Source: CAUZWH01 sp965247665 (lineage in GTDB: Bacteria; Pseudomonadota; Alphaproteobacteria; SHVV01). Taken from it: 64,000 bases of DNA. This document shows positions 9,588-18,355 of this stretch, piece by piece. The notes beneath the pieces were generated by a model. That model saw only the letters and a program-made list of their open reading frames with translations, was not told the DNA's origin and searched no databases. Each line of letters begins with the position of its first letter. Position 1 is the stretch's first letter. Location of the stretch: assembly GCA_965247665.1 (NCBI GenBank), contig CBDFHH010000004.1, positions 62,001 to 126,000 of the forward strand, in the 5' to 3' direction. The position numbers were made by a program, and so were the translations under genes.

Positions 9588-11519
9588 ATGCCGAACACGG
9601 CAATCAATACAATAGAAACGCCCGAGGGCACGAAAACCGCCTGCCGGGCACACCACAAGATCCGCTCGATGGCGGTCTCGGGCGGCTTTCTCGACGGCGC
9701 CCAACTCGACTTCGCGGACGGGCTCAACTGCATCATCGGCGGCCGCGGCACCGGCAAGACGACGGTGCTGGAGTTCATCCGCTATATCCTGGGCCCGATA
9801 CCGGAGACGCCCGAGGGCAAGACCCGCGGCAAGGCAATCGAGGGGCTGATCCGGGGCAATCTCGGCAGCGGCACCATCGGCCTCGACGTCGAGACCAAGC
9901 ACGGCACCCGCTATCGCGCCGAGCGGCCGTGGGACGATGCGAGCCAGGTGCTCGACGCCGACGGCGCGCCGGTCGCGGTGTCGCTCGATCGCGACCTGGT
10001 GTTCAAGGCCGACATCTACAGCCAGAACGAGATCGAGGAGATCGCCACTACGCCAAGATTCCAGCTGTCGCTGATCGACAAGTTTGAGGAAGAAGCGATC
10101 CGCGAGACCGGCGCGGAGATCGCCAAGCTGACCCGGGCCATCGAGCAAAGCGCACACGATCTGCGAGCCCTCGACCGCAACATCGGAGAGATCGAGGACG
10201 TGGTGCCGGAGATCGACATCGTCGCCAAGCGGCTGCAGGAGATGCAGGCCGTCGAGGGCCCCGAAGCCGAGCTGATCAACACCGCGCACGCACACAAAGC
10301 GCTGCGGGCGCGGGAGACGGAAGCGCTCAGCGATCTGCGCCAGGCGGTCGACCGGGCGGCGGACGAGTTCGAGCGGCTTGCCGGCGCCGTGGCCGAGGAC
10401 TGCGCCACCGCGCTCGGCGACGGGTTCGAGACCGGCCCCAACGGCGTGGTCTTCGCCCAGGCTGCCGATGTGGTTGCGGAGTATACGAGCGCGATCCGCG
10501 AGACCGTGCCGGCGATCGGGAGACAGCGCGCCGCCGCGGCCGCGGCCCTTGACACCCTGGCCGAGGGGCTGGCCGGCGAACACGCGCGCCAGGAGCAGCA
10601 CTATCGCGAGCTGGTCGCACGCTCGGCCGAGGAGCAGGCACAGGCGGCCGAGCGGGCGAAGCTGCAGCAGCGGCATCTGGAGTTGTCCAAGGCGCAAGGC
10701 CAACTCGACGGCTTGAAGCGCAGGCGCCAGAAGTGCGAGGCCGAGCACCGCAAGATGACGGCACGGCTTTCGGAACTGCGCGACCGGCGTTTCGGGTTGC
10801 GCAAGGAGATCGCCGAGCGGCTGAGCTTGGCGCTGGCCCCCACCATCCGGGTCTCGATCGCCCAGGCCGGTGATCGTTCGGCTTACGAGCAGTATTTGCG
10901 GGAAGCGCTCAAGGGCTCGGGCACCAGGTACGGCCAGATCGTGGCGCAGATCGTCGCCAACCTGGCGCCGGAGGAATTGTCGCCGATCGTCCGCCGGGGC
11001 AACACCGAGCGCCTGGCGGAGCGCACCGGCATCGGCGAGGACCAGGGCGAGCGCATCATCGATCATCTCCGGGACGGCGACCACGCCTTCAGGCTCGAGA
11101 CCGTGGAGCTCGCCGACGAGCCGCTGATCGAGCTCAAGGACGGCGAGGCCTACAAGAACGCGGCCGGGCTCTCGACCGGCCAGCGCTGCACGGTGATCCT
11201 GCCGATCCTGCTGTTGGAGAGCGAGCGCCCGCTGCTGATCGATCAGCCCGAGGACAACCTCGACAACGCCTTCGTCTACGACACCATCGTCAAAAGCCTG
11301 CGCGAGGCCAAGGGCGGGAGGCAGCTGATCTTCGTCACCCACAACCCCAACATCCCGGTGCTCGGCGAGGCCGAGCGGGTGTTCGTGTTCGCTTCGGACG
11401 GAAGGCGCGGCAGCGTGACCCGCGTGGGCCCGGTAGACGAGGTCAAGGGCGAGATCGAGCATCTGCTGGAAGGCGGCGCCGAGGCCTTCAAGCTGAGAAT
11501 GCGCAAGTACGGCCATTGA
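9588..11519 (+). CDS. SMC/RecF-like coiled-coil ATPase (three-gene cassette, gene 1)
   Basis: A 643-residue cytosolic ATPase with ABC-type head motifs split by a coiled coil. The Walker A is GGRGTGKTT (residues 51-59), a Q-loop-like SQNEIEE lies near 143-149, and residues about 180-420 are Glu/Arg/Ala-rich heptads. The C-terminal head has the signature LSTGQR (528-533), Walker B LLIDQPEDNLD (549-559) and the H-loop THN (584-586). This is the layout of SMC/RecF/TrlF-like ATPases that bind DNA or RNA ends. Many defence systems use such a sensor. A good ribosome binding site (GGGAGG) precedes ATG 9588. The kinase gene starts 6 bp after the stop, so the three genes are almost surely one operon. 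No nuclease domain is visible in this protein. Confidence 0.85.
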   Translation: MPNTAINTIETPEGTKTACRAHHKIRSMAVSGGFLDGAQLDFADGLNCIIGGRGTGKTTVLEFIRYILGPIPETPEGKTRGKAIEGLIRGNLGSGTIGLDVETKHGTRYRAERPWDDASQVLDADGAPVAVSLDRDLVFKADIYSQNEIEEIATTPRFQLSLIDKFEEEAIRETGAEIAKLTRAIEQSAHDLRALDRNIGEIEDVVPEIDIVAKRLQEMQAVEGPEAELINTAHAHKALRARETEALSDLRQAVDRAADEFERLAGAVAEDCATALGDGFETGPNGVVFAQAADVVAEYTSAIRETVPAIGRQRAAAAAALDTLAEGLAGEHARQEQHYRELVARSAEEQAQAAERAKLQQRHLELSKAQGQLDGLKRRRQKCEAEHRKMTARLSELRDRRFGLRKEIAERLSLALAPTIRVSIAQAGDRSAYEQYLREALKGSGTRYGQIVAQIVANLAPEELSPIVRRGNTERLAERTGIGEDQGERIIDHLRDGDHAFRLETVELADEPLIELKDGEAYKNAAGLSTGQRCTVILPILLLESERPLLIDQPEDNLDNAFVYDTIVKSLREAKGGRQLIFVTHNPNIPVLGEAERVFVFASDGRRGSVTRVGPVDEVKGEIEHLLEGGAEAFKLRMRKYGH

Positions 11520-11525
11520 GGAGCC

Positions 11526-12650
11526 ATGATGGCGGACGCGGCACGGACGCTGCTCGACGATCTCGAATCCGACGACTGGAGCACGGTGCGCGACGCGGTC
11601 GAGACCGCAGGCGACCGGCTGCGCCGAAGGCGCCTCGACGCCGAGCTGACCGAGGCCATCGGCGTGCGGCTCTACGGCCTTGCGTCCCACCCCAAGTGGG
11701 AGGTCCGCAAGGCGGTTGCCCACGCACTCCTCTATCTGCGCCACGAGCGCTTTCATGCCGCCATCGCCCGCATCATCGACGACGACAATGTGTGGGTACG
11801 CGACGCCGCGCGGCGGACTTTCCAGCGGCGCACCGAGGTCACCCGGGCGGATATCCACAGCGATGATCACGGCGACCGGACGCTCGCGCTTCTGAACGGG
11901 CTTGAGGCGCGGTACGGGCCGCGGGCGCGCAGGGCGGCGCTCAGGCTCGCCGATCAAATGGACGCGACCTTCGTGCGCATGGCCTATCACGAGATGATCC
12001 GGATCATTTCCCCGCTCGATGCCGAGTTGATCAATCTGGAGCGCGAGCTCGCCGACACACCGGGGGCGGGCTCCGAGAGCCGGGGCCGGGTCGTGCGCGC
12101 CCAGCGGCGCGTGCGCCTGATGACGGAGTTCCTCGACAATCTGCGCGCGTTCACAACCGAAGTGCGGGGCCCCTTTACGAGCGAGGTGCTGCTGCCGCTG
12201 GCGCGCGAGGCCGAGGAGCTGGCGCTCGACGACCTCGAGCCGTCGATCGCGGCGCCGGCGATTCATGTGGCCGTCGATCCCGCGATCCGCGTCGAGGCCA
12301 ACCGCTCCCGGCTCCTGCAAGCACTCATCAATCTTCTGGTGAACGCGGTCGAGGCGTGCCGCGACGACGGCCGGCCGGGGCGCATCGAGGTGACCGCCGA
12401 GCAGCTCGCGGGCGGCCATGTCGCGCTTAGCGTCGCCGACAACGGCCGCGGGATGGATGAAGACGCGGTCGAGGAATGCACCCAGCTCTATAGCACGGGC
12501 AGACGCGACGGCATGGGCTTCGGTCTGCCGCTCGCCAAGAAGATCGTCGAACTCGACCATCACGGCACGCTGGCCATCGAGAGCGCCGAGGGAGAGGGAA
12601 CCACCGTGACCATGGTGCTTCCGGTCGAGCAGTTGGGAGCGGAGGCCTAA
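11526..12650 (+). CDS. Soluble HEAT-repeat sensor histidine kinase (cassette, gene 2)
   Basis: A 374-residue protein with no membrane segment. Residues about 1-110 look like HEAT-type helical repeats (HPKWEVRKAVAHALLYL, DDDNVWVRDAARR). A dimerisation helix carries a candidate phospho-acceptor His155 (MAYHEMIRI). The GHKL ATPase domain has the N box ALINLLVNAVEA (266-277), G1 box DNGRGM (305-310) and G2 box GMGFGLPLAKK (329-339). It should autophosphorylate and pass phosphate to the response regulator that starts 4 bp downstream. A cytosolic kinase with a HEAT sensor next to an SMC-like ATPase suggests sensing of an intracellular cue, possibly the ATPase-DNA complex; that is inference. Start: first of two adjacent ATG codons, with GAGGAG just upstream. 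Confidence 0.85.
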   Translation: MMADAARTLLDDLESDDWSTVRDAVETAGDRLRRRRLDAELTEAIGVRLYGLASHPKWEVRKAVAHALLYLRHERFHAAIARIIDDDNVWVRDAARRTFQRRTEVTRADIHSDDHGDRTLALLNGLEARYGPRARRAALRLADQMDATFVRMAYHEMIRIISPLDAELINLERELADTPGAGSESRGRVVRAQRRVRLMTEFLDNLRAFTTEVRGPFTSEVLLPLAREAEELALDDLEPSIAAPAIHVAVDPAIRVEANRSRLLQALINLLVNAVEACRDDGRPGRIEVTAEQLAGGHVALSVADNGRGMDEDAVEECTQLYSTGRRDGMGFGLPLAKKIVELDHHGTLAIESAEGEGTTVTMVLPVEQLGAEA

Positions 12651-12654
12651 ACCG

Positions 12655-13431
12655 ATGGCGTGCGACCACGCAGCTCTGATCGTCGAGGACGAGCCGGAGA
12701 TGGCCGCCGCGCTGTGCGATCTGGTGGATTCCCTCGGTCACGATCCTCGCCACGCGACGACCAGGGCCGATGCGATCGAGATCCTGAACGAAGGCGGCCT
12801 CTGCTATGTGCTGCTGGACCTGCAGATTCCGGCGCACGAGAAGTCGCTTCAGCCGCGCGTGGAGGTCGGCAAGTCGTTGTTGCTGGACATCCGCCGGCGC
12901 TATCCGGGCCGTGTCGCGGGCGCCGCGCACGACATCCATCTCCTGCCGGTGCTGGTGGTGAGCGGCCAGGCCAAGGATCACGACGATGTGGTGCAGGCCC
13001 TGCAGGAGGGCGGGGACGACTTCGTGCGTAAACCGCTGAGCCTCGATGACCGGGGCCTCGGTGCCAAGATCGGGCAATGCCTGAACCGCAGCGGGCGGTC
13101 CGATCATGGGGCCTGCGATGGGGCAACGGTCGTGGCCACCGGCGCTGCGGACCGCGGCGGAGCCGAGCCGCCGTTCACGCACACGGCCGATTACTCGGAA
13201 GTGACCTTGAACGGCGAGACGTATCTCTTCACCGGCTTCGTTCAGCGTGAAGTCATCCGCTTCCTTCACGAGGCCGTCAATAGCGATCGGCCCTGGCAGC
13301 CCGGTAAAGCGGTCCTGTACGAGGCGGGTTCGACCAACGCGAAGATGATCAACCTGTTCAGGGATCATCCTTGCTGGGGCACTCTGATCGAGTCCAACAG
13401 GCGCGGGCTCTACCGTCTAAGAACCGAGTAG
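12655..13431 (+). CDS. Response regulator with unclassified output domain (cassette, gene 3)
   Basis: A 258-residue protein. The N-terminal receiver domain has the acidic pocket VEDEP (10-14), phospho-acceptor Asp55 (LLDLQIP), Ser103 (VVSGQ) and Lys126 (VRKPL). It carries an extra segment of about 20 residues between strand 3 and the Ser, longer than in ordinary receivers. After a Gly/Ala linker (about 135-170) a C-terminal domain of about 85 residues (FTHTADYSEV to YRLRTE) resembles no output domain I can name; its helix-turn-hairpin pattern could be a winged-helix DNA-binding fold. It is the natural partner of the kinase. If the cassette is a defence system, this could control it or be its effector. 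Confidence 0.8.
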   Translation: MACDHAALIVEDEPEMAAALCDLVDSLGHDPRHATTRADAIEILNEGGLCYVLLDLQIPAHEKSLQPRVEVGKSLLLDIRRRYPGRVAGAAHDIHLLPVLVVSGQAKDHDDVVQALQEGGDDFVRKPLSLDDRGLGAKIGQCLNRSGRSDHGACDGATVVATGAADRGGAEPPFTHTADYSEVTLNGETYLFTGFVQREVIRFLHEAVNSDRPWQPGKAVLYEAGSTNAKMINLFRDHPCWGTLIESNRRGLYRLRTE

Positions 13432-13445
13432 GACTGCGTAATCCC

Positions 13446-13496
13446 ACCCGTCAGCGACCCGTCGCTGACCCGTCACAGAGCCCTTACCCACCCGTC
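13446..13496 (+). repeat. Phased ACCCGTC repeats at the prophage left edge
   Basis: ACCCGTC occurs at 13446, 13457 and 13468, exactly 11 bp apart, and again at 13490, exactly 22 bp further, so all four lie on the same helical face. The array sits between the response regulator stop and the first prophage gene. It looks like an operator or recombination-directionality site for a small DNA-binding protein; the HTH protein encoded at 13572 is a candidate ligand. Confidence 0.6.
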
Positions 13497-13571
13497 GATG
13501 AGCCTGCCGACAGGCCGCTGATCGGCGGTCATCCTTTTCCGCAGCTTGAACGAGAGCAGCGGAGAGAAGCG

Positions 13572-13799
13572 ATGGCCACACAACATCTGAACCAAACCCA
13601 GCTGGCGGCGCGCTGGAACATCTCGCCGCGCACGCTCGAGCGCTGGCGCTGGATCGGCGACGGCCCGCGCTACCTCAAGATCGGCGGCCGCGTCGTCTAC
13701 CGGCTCGAGGACATCGAGGCCTACGAGGCCGGGCAGCTGCGCCTCGCCGAGCCCGAGACGGCCCAGCCCACCGCCATCGGCCGGGAGCGCGGCGCATGA
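13572..13799 (+). CDS. Small HTH DNA-binding protein (MerR/Xis-like)
   Basis: A 75-residue protein with a helix-turn-helix of the excisionase/AlpA type: LNQTQLAARWNISPRTLERWRW, then GDGPRYLKIGGRVVYRLEDIEAY, the wing that closes this fold. Such proteins act as excisionases or as regulators of early phage genes. I chose ATG 13572, preceded by GGAGAGAAG, rather than an upstream in-frame codon. It is the first gene of the long rightward early operon and overlaps the next gene by ATGA. Confidence 0.8.
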   Translation: MATQHLNQTQLAARWNISPRTLERWRWIGDGPRYLKIGGRVVYRLEDIEAYEAGQLRLAEPETAQPTAIGRERGA

Positions 13800-14167
13800 C
13801 CCTGATGGCTTGCAGCGCCGGCCCGGAAGCCCCCGTGCCCCTCCCGGCGTCGATCCCCCTCATCATCGACGTGGCCGGCTTCGAGGGGTGGCTGAGGGCC
13901 GCCCATCCGGGGAGCCGGATCACCCTCCACCGCGGCCATCTCTGCGTCGACCGGCAGCAACGGCCCCACGCACCGCACGACCCGGCGCGCGACGAGCTCA
14001 ACCGTCTCGCGGACCGCGCCATGCGCGCCTCCGCCGACGGTCTCGTCCACCTCTTCCAGAAGCGTCATGGCGACGCCGATTACAGCTACCTCGCGATCCG
14101 CACCCGCACTCCCGCGAAGCGCCGCGGGGACGCCTTTTCCCATTCGACCCGACGGAGGACCGCCTGA
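13796..14167 (+). CDS. Hypothetical phage protein
   Basis: A 123-residue protein of unknown function, joined to its neighbours by ATGA-type overlaps on both sides, so translation is probably coupled. The core GWLRAAHPGSRITLHRGHL and the C-terminal LVHLFQKRHGDADYSYLAIRT resemble small proteins seen at the same place in alphaproteobacterial prophages. There is no signal peptide or membrane segment. Confidence 0.65.
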   Translation: MTLMACSAGPEAPVPLPASIPLIIDVAGFEGWLRAAHPGSRITLHRGHLCVDRQQRPHAPHDPARDELNRLADRAMRASADGLVHLFQKRHGDADYSYLAIRTRTPAKRRGDAFSHSTRRRTA

Positions 14168-14651
14168 TGTCGAACCGTATTCAGCTCGAGGACATCCGCG
14201 CCATGCCGGTCGGCGAGATCGCCGCCCTGCCGGCCGAGCAGCTGGCGCTGCTGCAGGAGGACGCCGAGGCGGCGCTCACGGCCGCCAAGAAGCTCAAGGA
14301 ATGGCTCGACGGCGCCATCGCGCTCCGCTTCGGCGAACGGGCGCAGACCGCGCGGCGGGACGCCGGCAAGGACACCGGCACCGTCCGTCTGGTCGAGGAC
14401 GGCGTGATCGTCGTTGCCGATCTGCCGAAGCGCGTCGAGTGGGATCAGGCGAGCTCGCCGGCGTGGTCGAGCGCATCCGCGCCGAGGGCGACGATCCGGC
14501 CGAGTACGTCGATACCGCTTTCAAGGTGTCCGAACGCAAATACGCCGCCTGGCCGCGCGCGATCCGCGCCGCCTTCGAAGGCGCGCGCACGGTGCGCACC
14601 GGCAAGCCCGCCTTCAAGCTGAGCCTCGCCAAGACGGAGGGCGCGTCATGA
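14167..14651 (+). pseudogene. Conserved phage protein, single-base frameshift
   Basis: The frame starting at ATG 14167 (MSNRIQLEDIRAMPVGEI) runs well as far as KRVEWDQ near 14450, then turns into Arg/Pro/Ser-rich nonsense. The homologous continuation ELAGVVERIRAEGDD to SLAKTEGAS is in another frame and ends at 14651, touching the next start. One base is missing at about 14448-14452. Intact it would be about 161 residues: an Ala/Glu-rich helical N-terminus, then a basic C-terminal part. Function is unknown; it precedes the recombination ATPase, so a role in DNA metabolism is likely. Confidence 0.7.
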
Positions 14652-15553
14652 GCGGCCTCCCGATCATCTCGGCCGACGAGCGTCTCGCCGAGCGCCGCGG
14701 CATCAAGGGCGCCATCTTCGGGAAATCCGGAATTGGGAAAACCTCGCTGCTCTGGACCCTGGAGCCTCGCGCCACGCTGTTCTTCGATCTCGAGGCCGGC
14801 GACCTCGCCATCGAGGGGTGGTCCGGCGACACCATCCGGCCGCGCACCTGGTCCGAATGCCGCGACTTCGCGGTCTTCATCGGCGGGCCCAACCCGGCGC
14901 TCCGCGACGACCAGGTCTATAGCCGGGCTCACTACGAGGCGGTGGCCCAGCGCTTCGGCGATCCGGCCGCGCTCGACAGGTACGAGACCGTGTTCATCGA
15001 TTCGATCACGGTCGCCGGGCGGCTCTGCTTCCAGTGGTGCAAGGGCCAGCCGCAGGCGTTCTCGGATCGCAACGGCAAGCCCGACATGCGCGGCGCCTAC
15101 GGTCTGCACGGCCAGGAGATGATCGCCTGGCTCACCCACCTGCAGCACACGCGCGGCAAGAACGTCTGGTTCGTCGGCATCCTCGACGAGAAGCTCGACG
15201 ACTTCAATCGCCGGGTCTTCTCCCCCCAGATCGAGGGCTCCAAGACCGGCAACGAGCTCCCCGGCATCGTCGACGAGGTCATCGTCATGGCCGAGATCGG
15301 CCAGGCCGACGGCGATCCCTACCGGGCCTTCGTCTGCCGCACCCTGAACCCGTTCGGCTATCCCGCCAAGGACCGGAGCGGGCGCCTCGATCAAATCGAG
15401 GAACCCCATCTCGGCCGGCTGATGACCAAGATCGGCGGCCCCGTCAGACCGGCGAGCGAGAGGCTGGAGTTTGGCCGCCCCGCCCCCGCGCCCGCCGGCA
15501 CCCCGTCCACCCCGCAGAGCGAAACGCAAGAGGAAGGAGCACCCCAACCATGA
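14648..15553 (+). CDS. Phage RecA-like P-loop ATPase (AAA_24/Sak4-like)
   Basis: A 301-residue ATPase with Walker A GKSGIGKTS (about residues 25-33), a Walker-B-like segment YETVFIDSIT and a C-terminal Pro/Ala tail. Such small RecA-core proteins of temperate phages are single-strand annealing or strand-exchange recombinases of the Sak4 type. The next gene encodes an ssDNA-binding-like protein and then a helicase follows, the usual recombination set. Both ends overlap the neighbouring genes by ATGA. The P-loop ATPase call is firm; the Sak4-like role is inferred. Confidence 0.8.
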   Translation: MSGLPIISADERLAERRGIKGAIFGKSGIGKTSLLWTLEPRATLFFDLEAGDLAIEGWSGDTIRPRTWSECRDFAVFIGGPNPALRDDQVYSRAHYEAVAQRFGDPAALDRYETVFIDSITVAGRLCFQWCKGQPQAFSDRNGKPDMRGAYGLHGQEMIAWLTHLQHTRGKNVWFVGILDEKLDDFNRRVFSPQIEGSKTGNELPGIVDEVIVMAEIGQADGDPYRAFVCRTLNPFGYPAKDRSGRLDQIEEPHLGRLMTKIGGPVRPASERLEFGRPAPAPAGTPSTPQSETQEEGAPQP

Positions 15554-16247
15554 CCGGAGCCTGGAACGACTTCAACGATGCCGAGGAGCAGACCTCCTAC
15601 GACATCATCCCCAAGGGCACCGTCGCGCCCGTGCGCATGACCATCAAGCCGGGCGGCTACGACGATCCGGGCCAGGGCTGGACCGGGGGCTACGCCACCC
15701 GCAACGAGACCACCGGCTCGATCTATCTCAACGCCGAGTTCGTGCTCCTCGAGGGCCCCCACGCAAGGCGCCGGGTGTGGAGCCTGATCGGCCTCTCGAG
15801 CCCCAAGGGCCCCGAGTGGGCCAACATGGGCCGGTCGTTCGTGCGCGGCATCCTCAACTCGGCCCGCGGCCTGTCGGAGAAGGACACCTCGCCGCAGGCG
15901 CAGGCGGTCCGGCGCATCGACGGTCTCGCCGTGCTCGACGGCATCGAGTTCCTGGCGAAGATCGATGTCGGCAAGGACCGGAACGGCGAGCCGCGTAACG
16001 AAATCCGCTTCGCCGTCGCGCCGAACCACAAGGACTGGCAGGCCTTCCAGAGGCGGGCGGACAGTGGCGCCCGGGTGCCCCTCACGCCGCCTACGCGGCA
16101 GAGGCCCAGCCCCATGCGCCCGCGGCCGCGCCAGCGCCGCAGGGCCCGGCACAGGCGCCGGCCGCCGCACCGGGCGCCCCGCAGCAGCCCGCCCAGGCGC
16201 CGGCGGCGCAGCCGGCCAATCCGAACCGGCCGGCCTGGGCGCAATAG
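15550..16247 (+). pseudogene. ssDNA-binding-like phage protein (DUF669-like), frameshift near its 3' end
   Basis: MTGAWNDFNDAEEQTSYDII begins at ATG 15550 overlapping the ATPase stop. The conserved body (YATRNETTGSIYLNAEF, MGRSFVRGILNSA, AVAPNHKDWQ) resembles phage DUF669/ssDNA-binding proteins. At about 16076 one base is missing: the correct Ala/Pro/Gln-rich tail, ending NPNRPAWAQ with stop TAG at 16245-16247, is in a different frame. As sequenced, the frame instead reads through an Arg-rich stretch into the helicase gene and would make a fusion. Intact length is about 232 residues. It likely binds ssDNA together with the neighbouring recombinase. Confidence 0.7.
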
Positions 16248-16260
16248 GCGGTCCGGGCCC

Positions 16261-17944
16261 TTGCTGCTTCGTCCCCGCCAGAAGACCTTCGTCGAGCGCA
16301 GCGTGCGCGCGCTCGACGAGCACGGCAATACCCTCGGCGTCGCTCCGACAGGCAGTGGGAAGACCCTGATGCTCTCCGGCGTCGTCGGCCAGATGCTGGC
16401 CGGCAGCGACGCCAAGGCCTGCGTGCTCGCCCACCGCGACGAGCTGACCGCCCAGAACGCCCTCAAATTCGCCAAGGTCAACCCGGCGCTCTCGACCTCG
16501 ATCGTCGATGCCCGCACCAAGTCGTGGCGCGGGCGCACGACCTTCGCCATGGTCCCGACGCTTGCCCGCGCGGCCAACCTCGAGGCCATGCCGGCGCTCG
16601 ATCTCGTGGTCGTCGACGAGGCCCATCACGCCGCCGCCGACAGCTACCGGCGGATCATCGACCGGGCCCGCGAGTGCAACCCGGACGTCCGCATCTACGG
16701 CGTCACCGCCACACCCAACCGGGGTGACAAGCAAGGGCCTCCGGCCGGTGTTCTCCAACGTCGCCGATCAGATCCTGCTGGGCGAACTGATCGGCTCGGG
16801 CCACCTGGTGCGCCCGCGCACCTTCGTCATCGACGTCGGCACGCAAGCAGCGCTCCGGGAAGTTCGCAAGACCGTCGACGACTTCGACATGAAGGCGGTC
16901 GACGCGATCATGAACCGGCGGCCGATCACCGAGGCCGTCATCCGCCATTGGAAAGAGAAAGCGGGCGACCGCCAGACCGTCGTCTTCTGCTCGACCGTCG
17001 ATCACGCCCGCAACGTATGCGACGCCTTCGCCGGCGCCGGCGTCGCGGCGGGCATGGTCTGGCACGAGATGGGCGTGGCGGAGCGACGTACCGCGCTCGC
17101 CGCCTATCGGCGCGGCGAGACCCGGGTGATAGTCAATGTCGGGGTGCTGACCGAGGGCTGGGACCATCCGCCGACGAGCTGCGTCGTGCTGCTCCGGCCC
17201 TCTTCCTACAAGTGCACCCTGATTCAGATGGTCGGACGCGGCTTGCGGGTCGTCGATCCGGCCGAGTTCCCCGTCGTCGTCAAGACCGACTGCATCGTCC
17301 TCGACTTCGGCACCTCGAGCCTCATCCACGGCTGCCTCGAGCAGGACGTCGATCTCGACGGCAAGCGCGGCGGCGGCGAGGCGCCGACGAAGACATGCCC
17401 CGAGTGCGGCGCCATCGTGCCGCTGGCGGTCCAGGAATGCCCGCTCTGCGGCTATCAGTGGCCGCTGGAGGGCGACGCCACCGGCGAGACCATCCCGCTT
17501 GGCGACTTCGTCATGTCGGAGATCGATCTCCTGAAGCGCTCGAGCTTCCGCTGGTGCGATCTGTTCGGCGATGACGCGGCGCTCGTCGCCAACGGTTTTC
17601 ATGCCTGGGGCGGCATCTTCTTCCTGAACGGCAACTGGCATGCGCTCGGCGGCGCCAAGCAGCAACAGACCCGGCTCCTCTGTGTCGGCGAGCGCACCGT
17701 CTGCCTCGCCGCGGCCGACGACTGGCTGAATGAGAACGAGACCGACGAATCCGCCCACAAGTCGAGGACCTGGCTCAATCAGCCGGCGACCGAGAAGCAG
17801 CTCAAATACCTCCCGGAACCGCACCGCCGGGATTTCGGCCTCAGCCGCTACCAGGCCTCGGCGATGTTGACCTTTCAGTTCAACAAGGGAGCCATCCACC
17901 GGCTGGTGCAGGGCGCGGCGGACGCGACGCGGAGGGCGGCATGA
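16261..17944 (+). pseudogene. DEAD/DEAH-type superfamily 2 helicase, frameshifted
   Basis: Helicase motifs are spread over two frames. Frame 1 has motif I VAPTGSGKT, motif II VVDEAHH and motif III VTATP. At about 16731 (GACAAG followed by an extra C) the frame shifts, and the second frame continues with LRPVFSNVADQILLGEL, TLIQMVGRGLRVVD (motif VI) and a zinc ribbon CPECGAIVPLAVQECPLCGY. Intact it would be about 560 residues. The start is probably TTG 16261 or CTG 16264, since no ATG lies between the previous stop and motif I. The protein would unwind DNA during phage replication or recombination. One base insertion explains the break. Confidence 0.8.
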
Positions 17945-17947
17945 GCG

Positions 17948-18355
17948 ATGCCGGATCCGGGCAACGACCTCATCGACCGCCGCCGCCGGCTCTATTCCAG
18001 CGCGCCGACCTGCGCCGTCTGCCGGCGCCCGCCCCGCGGCTTCGGCTGGTTCGATGTATCGGGATTGAGGCCCCCGCGTCCGCCGGTGAATTTCTGCTCG
18101 ATGGCCTGCCAGGACTTCTGGACCCAACGCGCGAAGCGGACCACGGCCGTGATTGATCTCAGCGAACAGGAGCGCGCGGCCATCCGCGCCGCCATGAAGC
18201 CGGTCGCCGAGCTCATGGAGGAGATCGGCTGGACGACCCGGCTCGCCGATCTCACCGAGGAACAGGTGCTGGCGCTCATCGAGGTCGCCGTCGGCGGCTT
18301 CCAGGACGCCATGCACGAGACCGCCGCGGCCGATGATCCGGAAATCCCGTTCTGA
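17948..18355 (+). CDS. DUF6511-like phage protein
   Basis: A 135-residue protein with the N-terminal pattern PTCAVCRRPPRGFGWFD and NFCSMACQDFW, four cysteines that could form a zinc finger, then an acidic helical half (LSEQERAAIRAAMKP, LTEEQVLALIEV). This matches my memory of the DUF6511 family found beside phage methyltransferase and helicase genes. Function is unknown. It begins 3 bp after the helicase stop and its TGA overlaps the next ATG. Confidence 0.7.
   Translation: MPDPGNDLIDRRRRLYSSAPTCAVCRRPPRGFGWFDVSGLRPPRPPVNFCSMACQDFWTQRAKRTTAVIDLSEQERAAIRAAMKPVAELMEEIGWTTRLADLTEEQVLALIEVAVGGFQDAMHETAAADDPEIPF

Noticed and set aside
9483..12563. Minus-strand open frame of 1,026 codons
   Set aside because: It is antisense to the ATPase and kinase genes, both of which have complete family motifs; the antisense translation has none.
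15034..17574. Single 846-codon open frame read as one protein
   Set aside because: It is a mosaic of an out-of-frame ATPase part, the ssDNA-binding-like protein, its out-of-frame tail and the first part of the helicase, joined by frameshifts.
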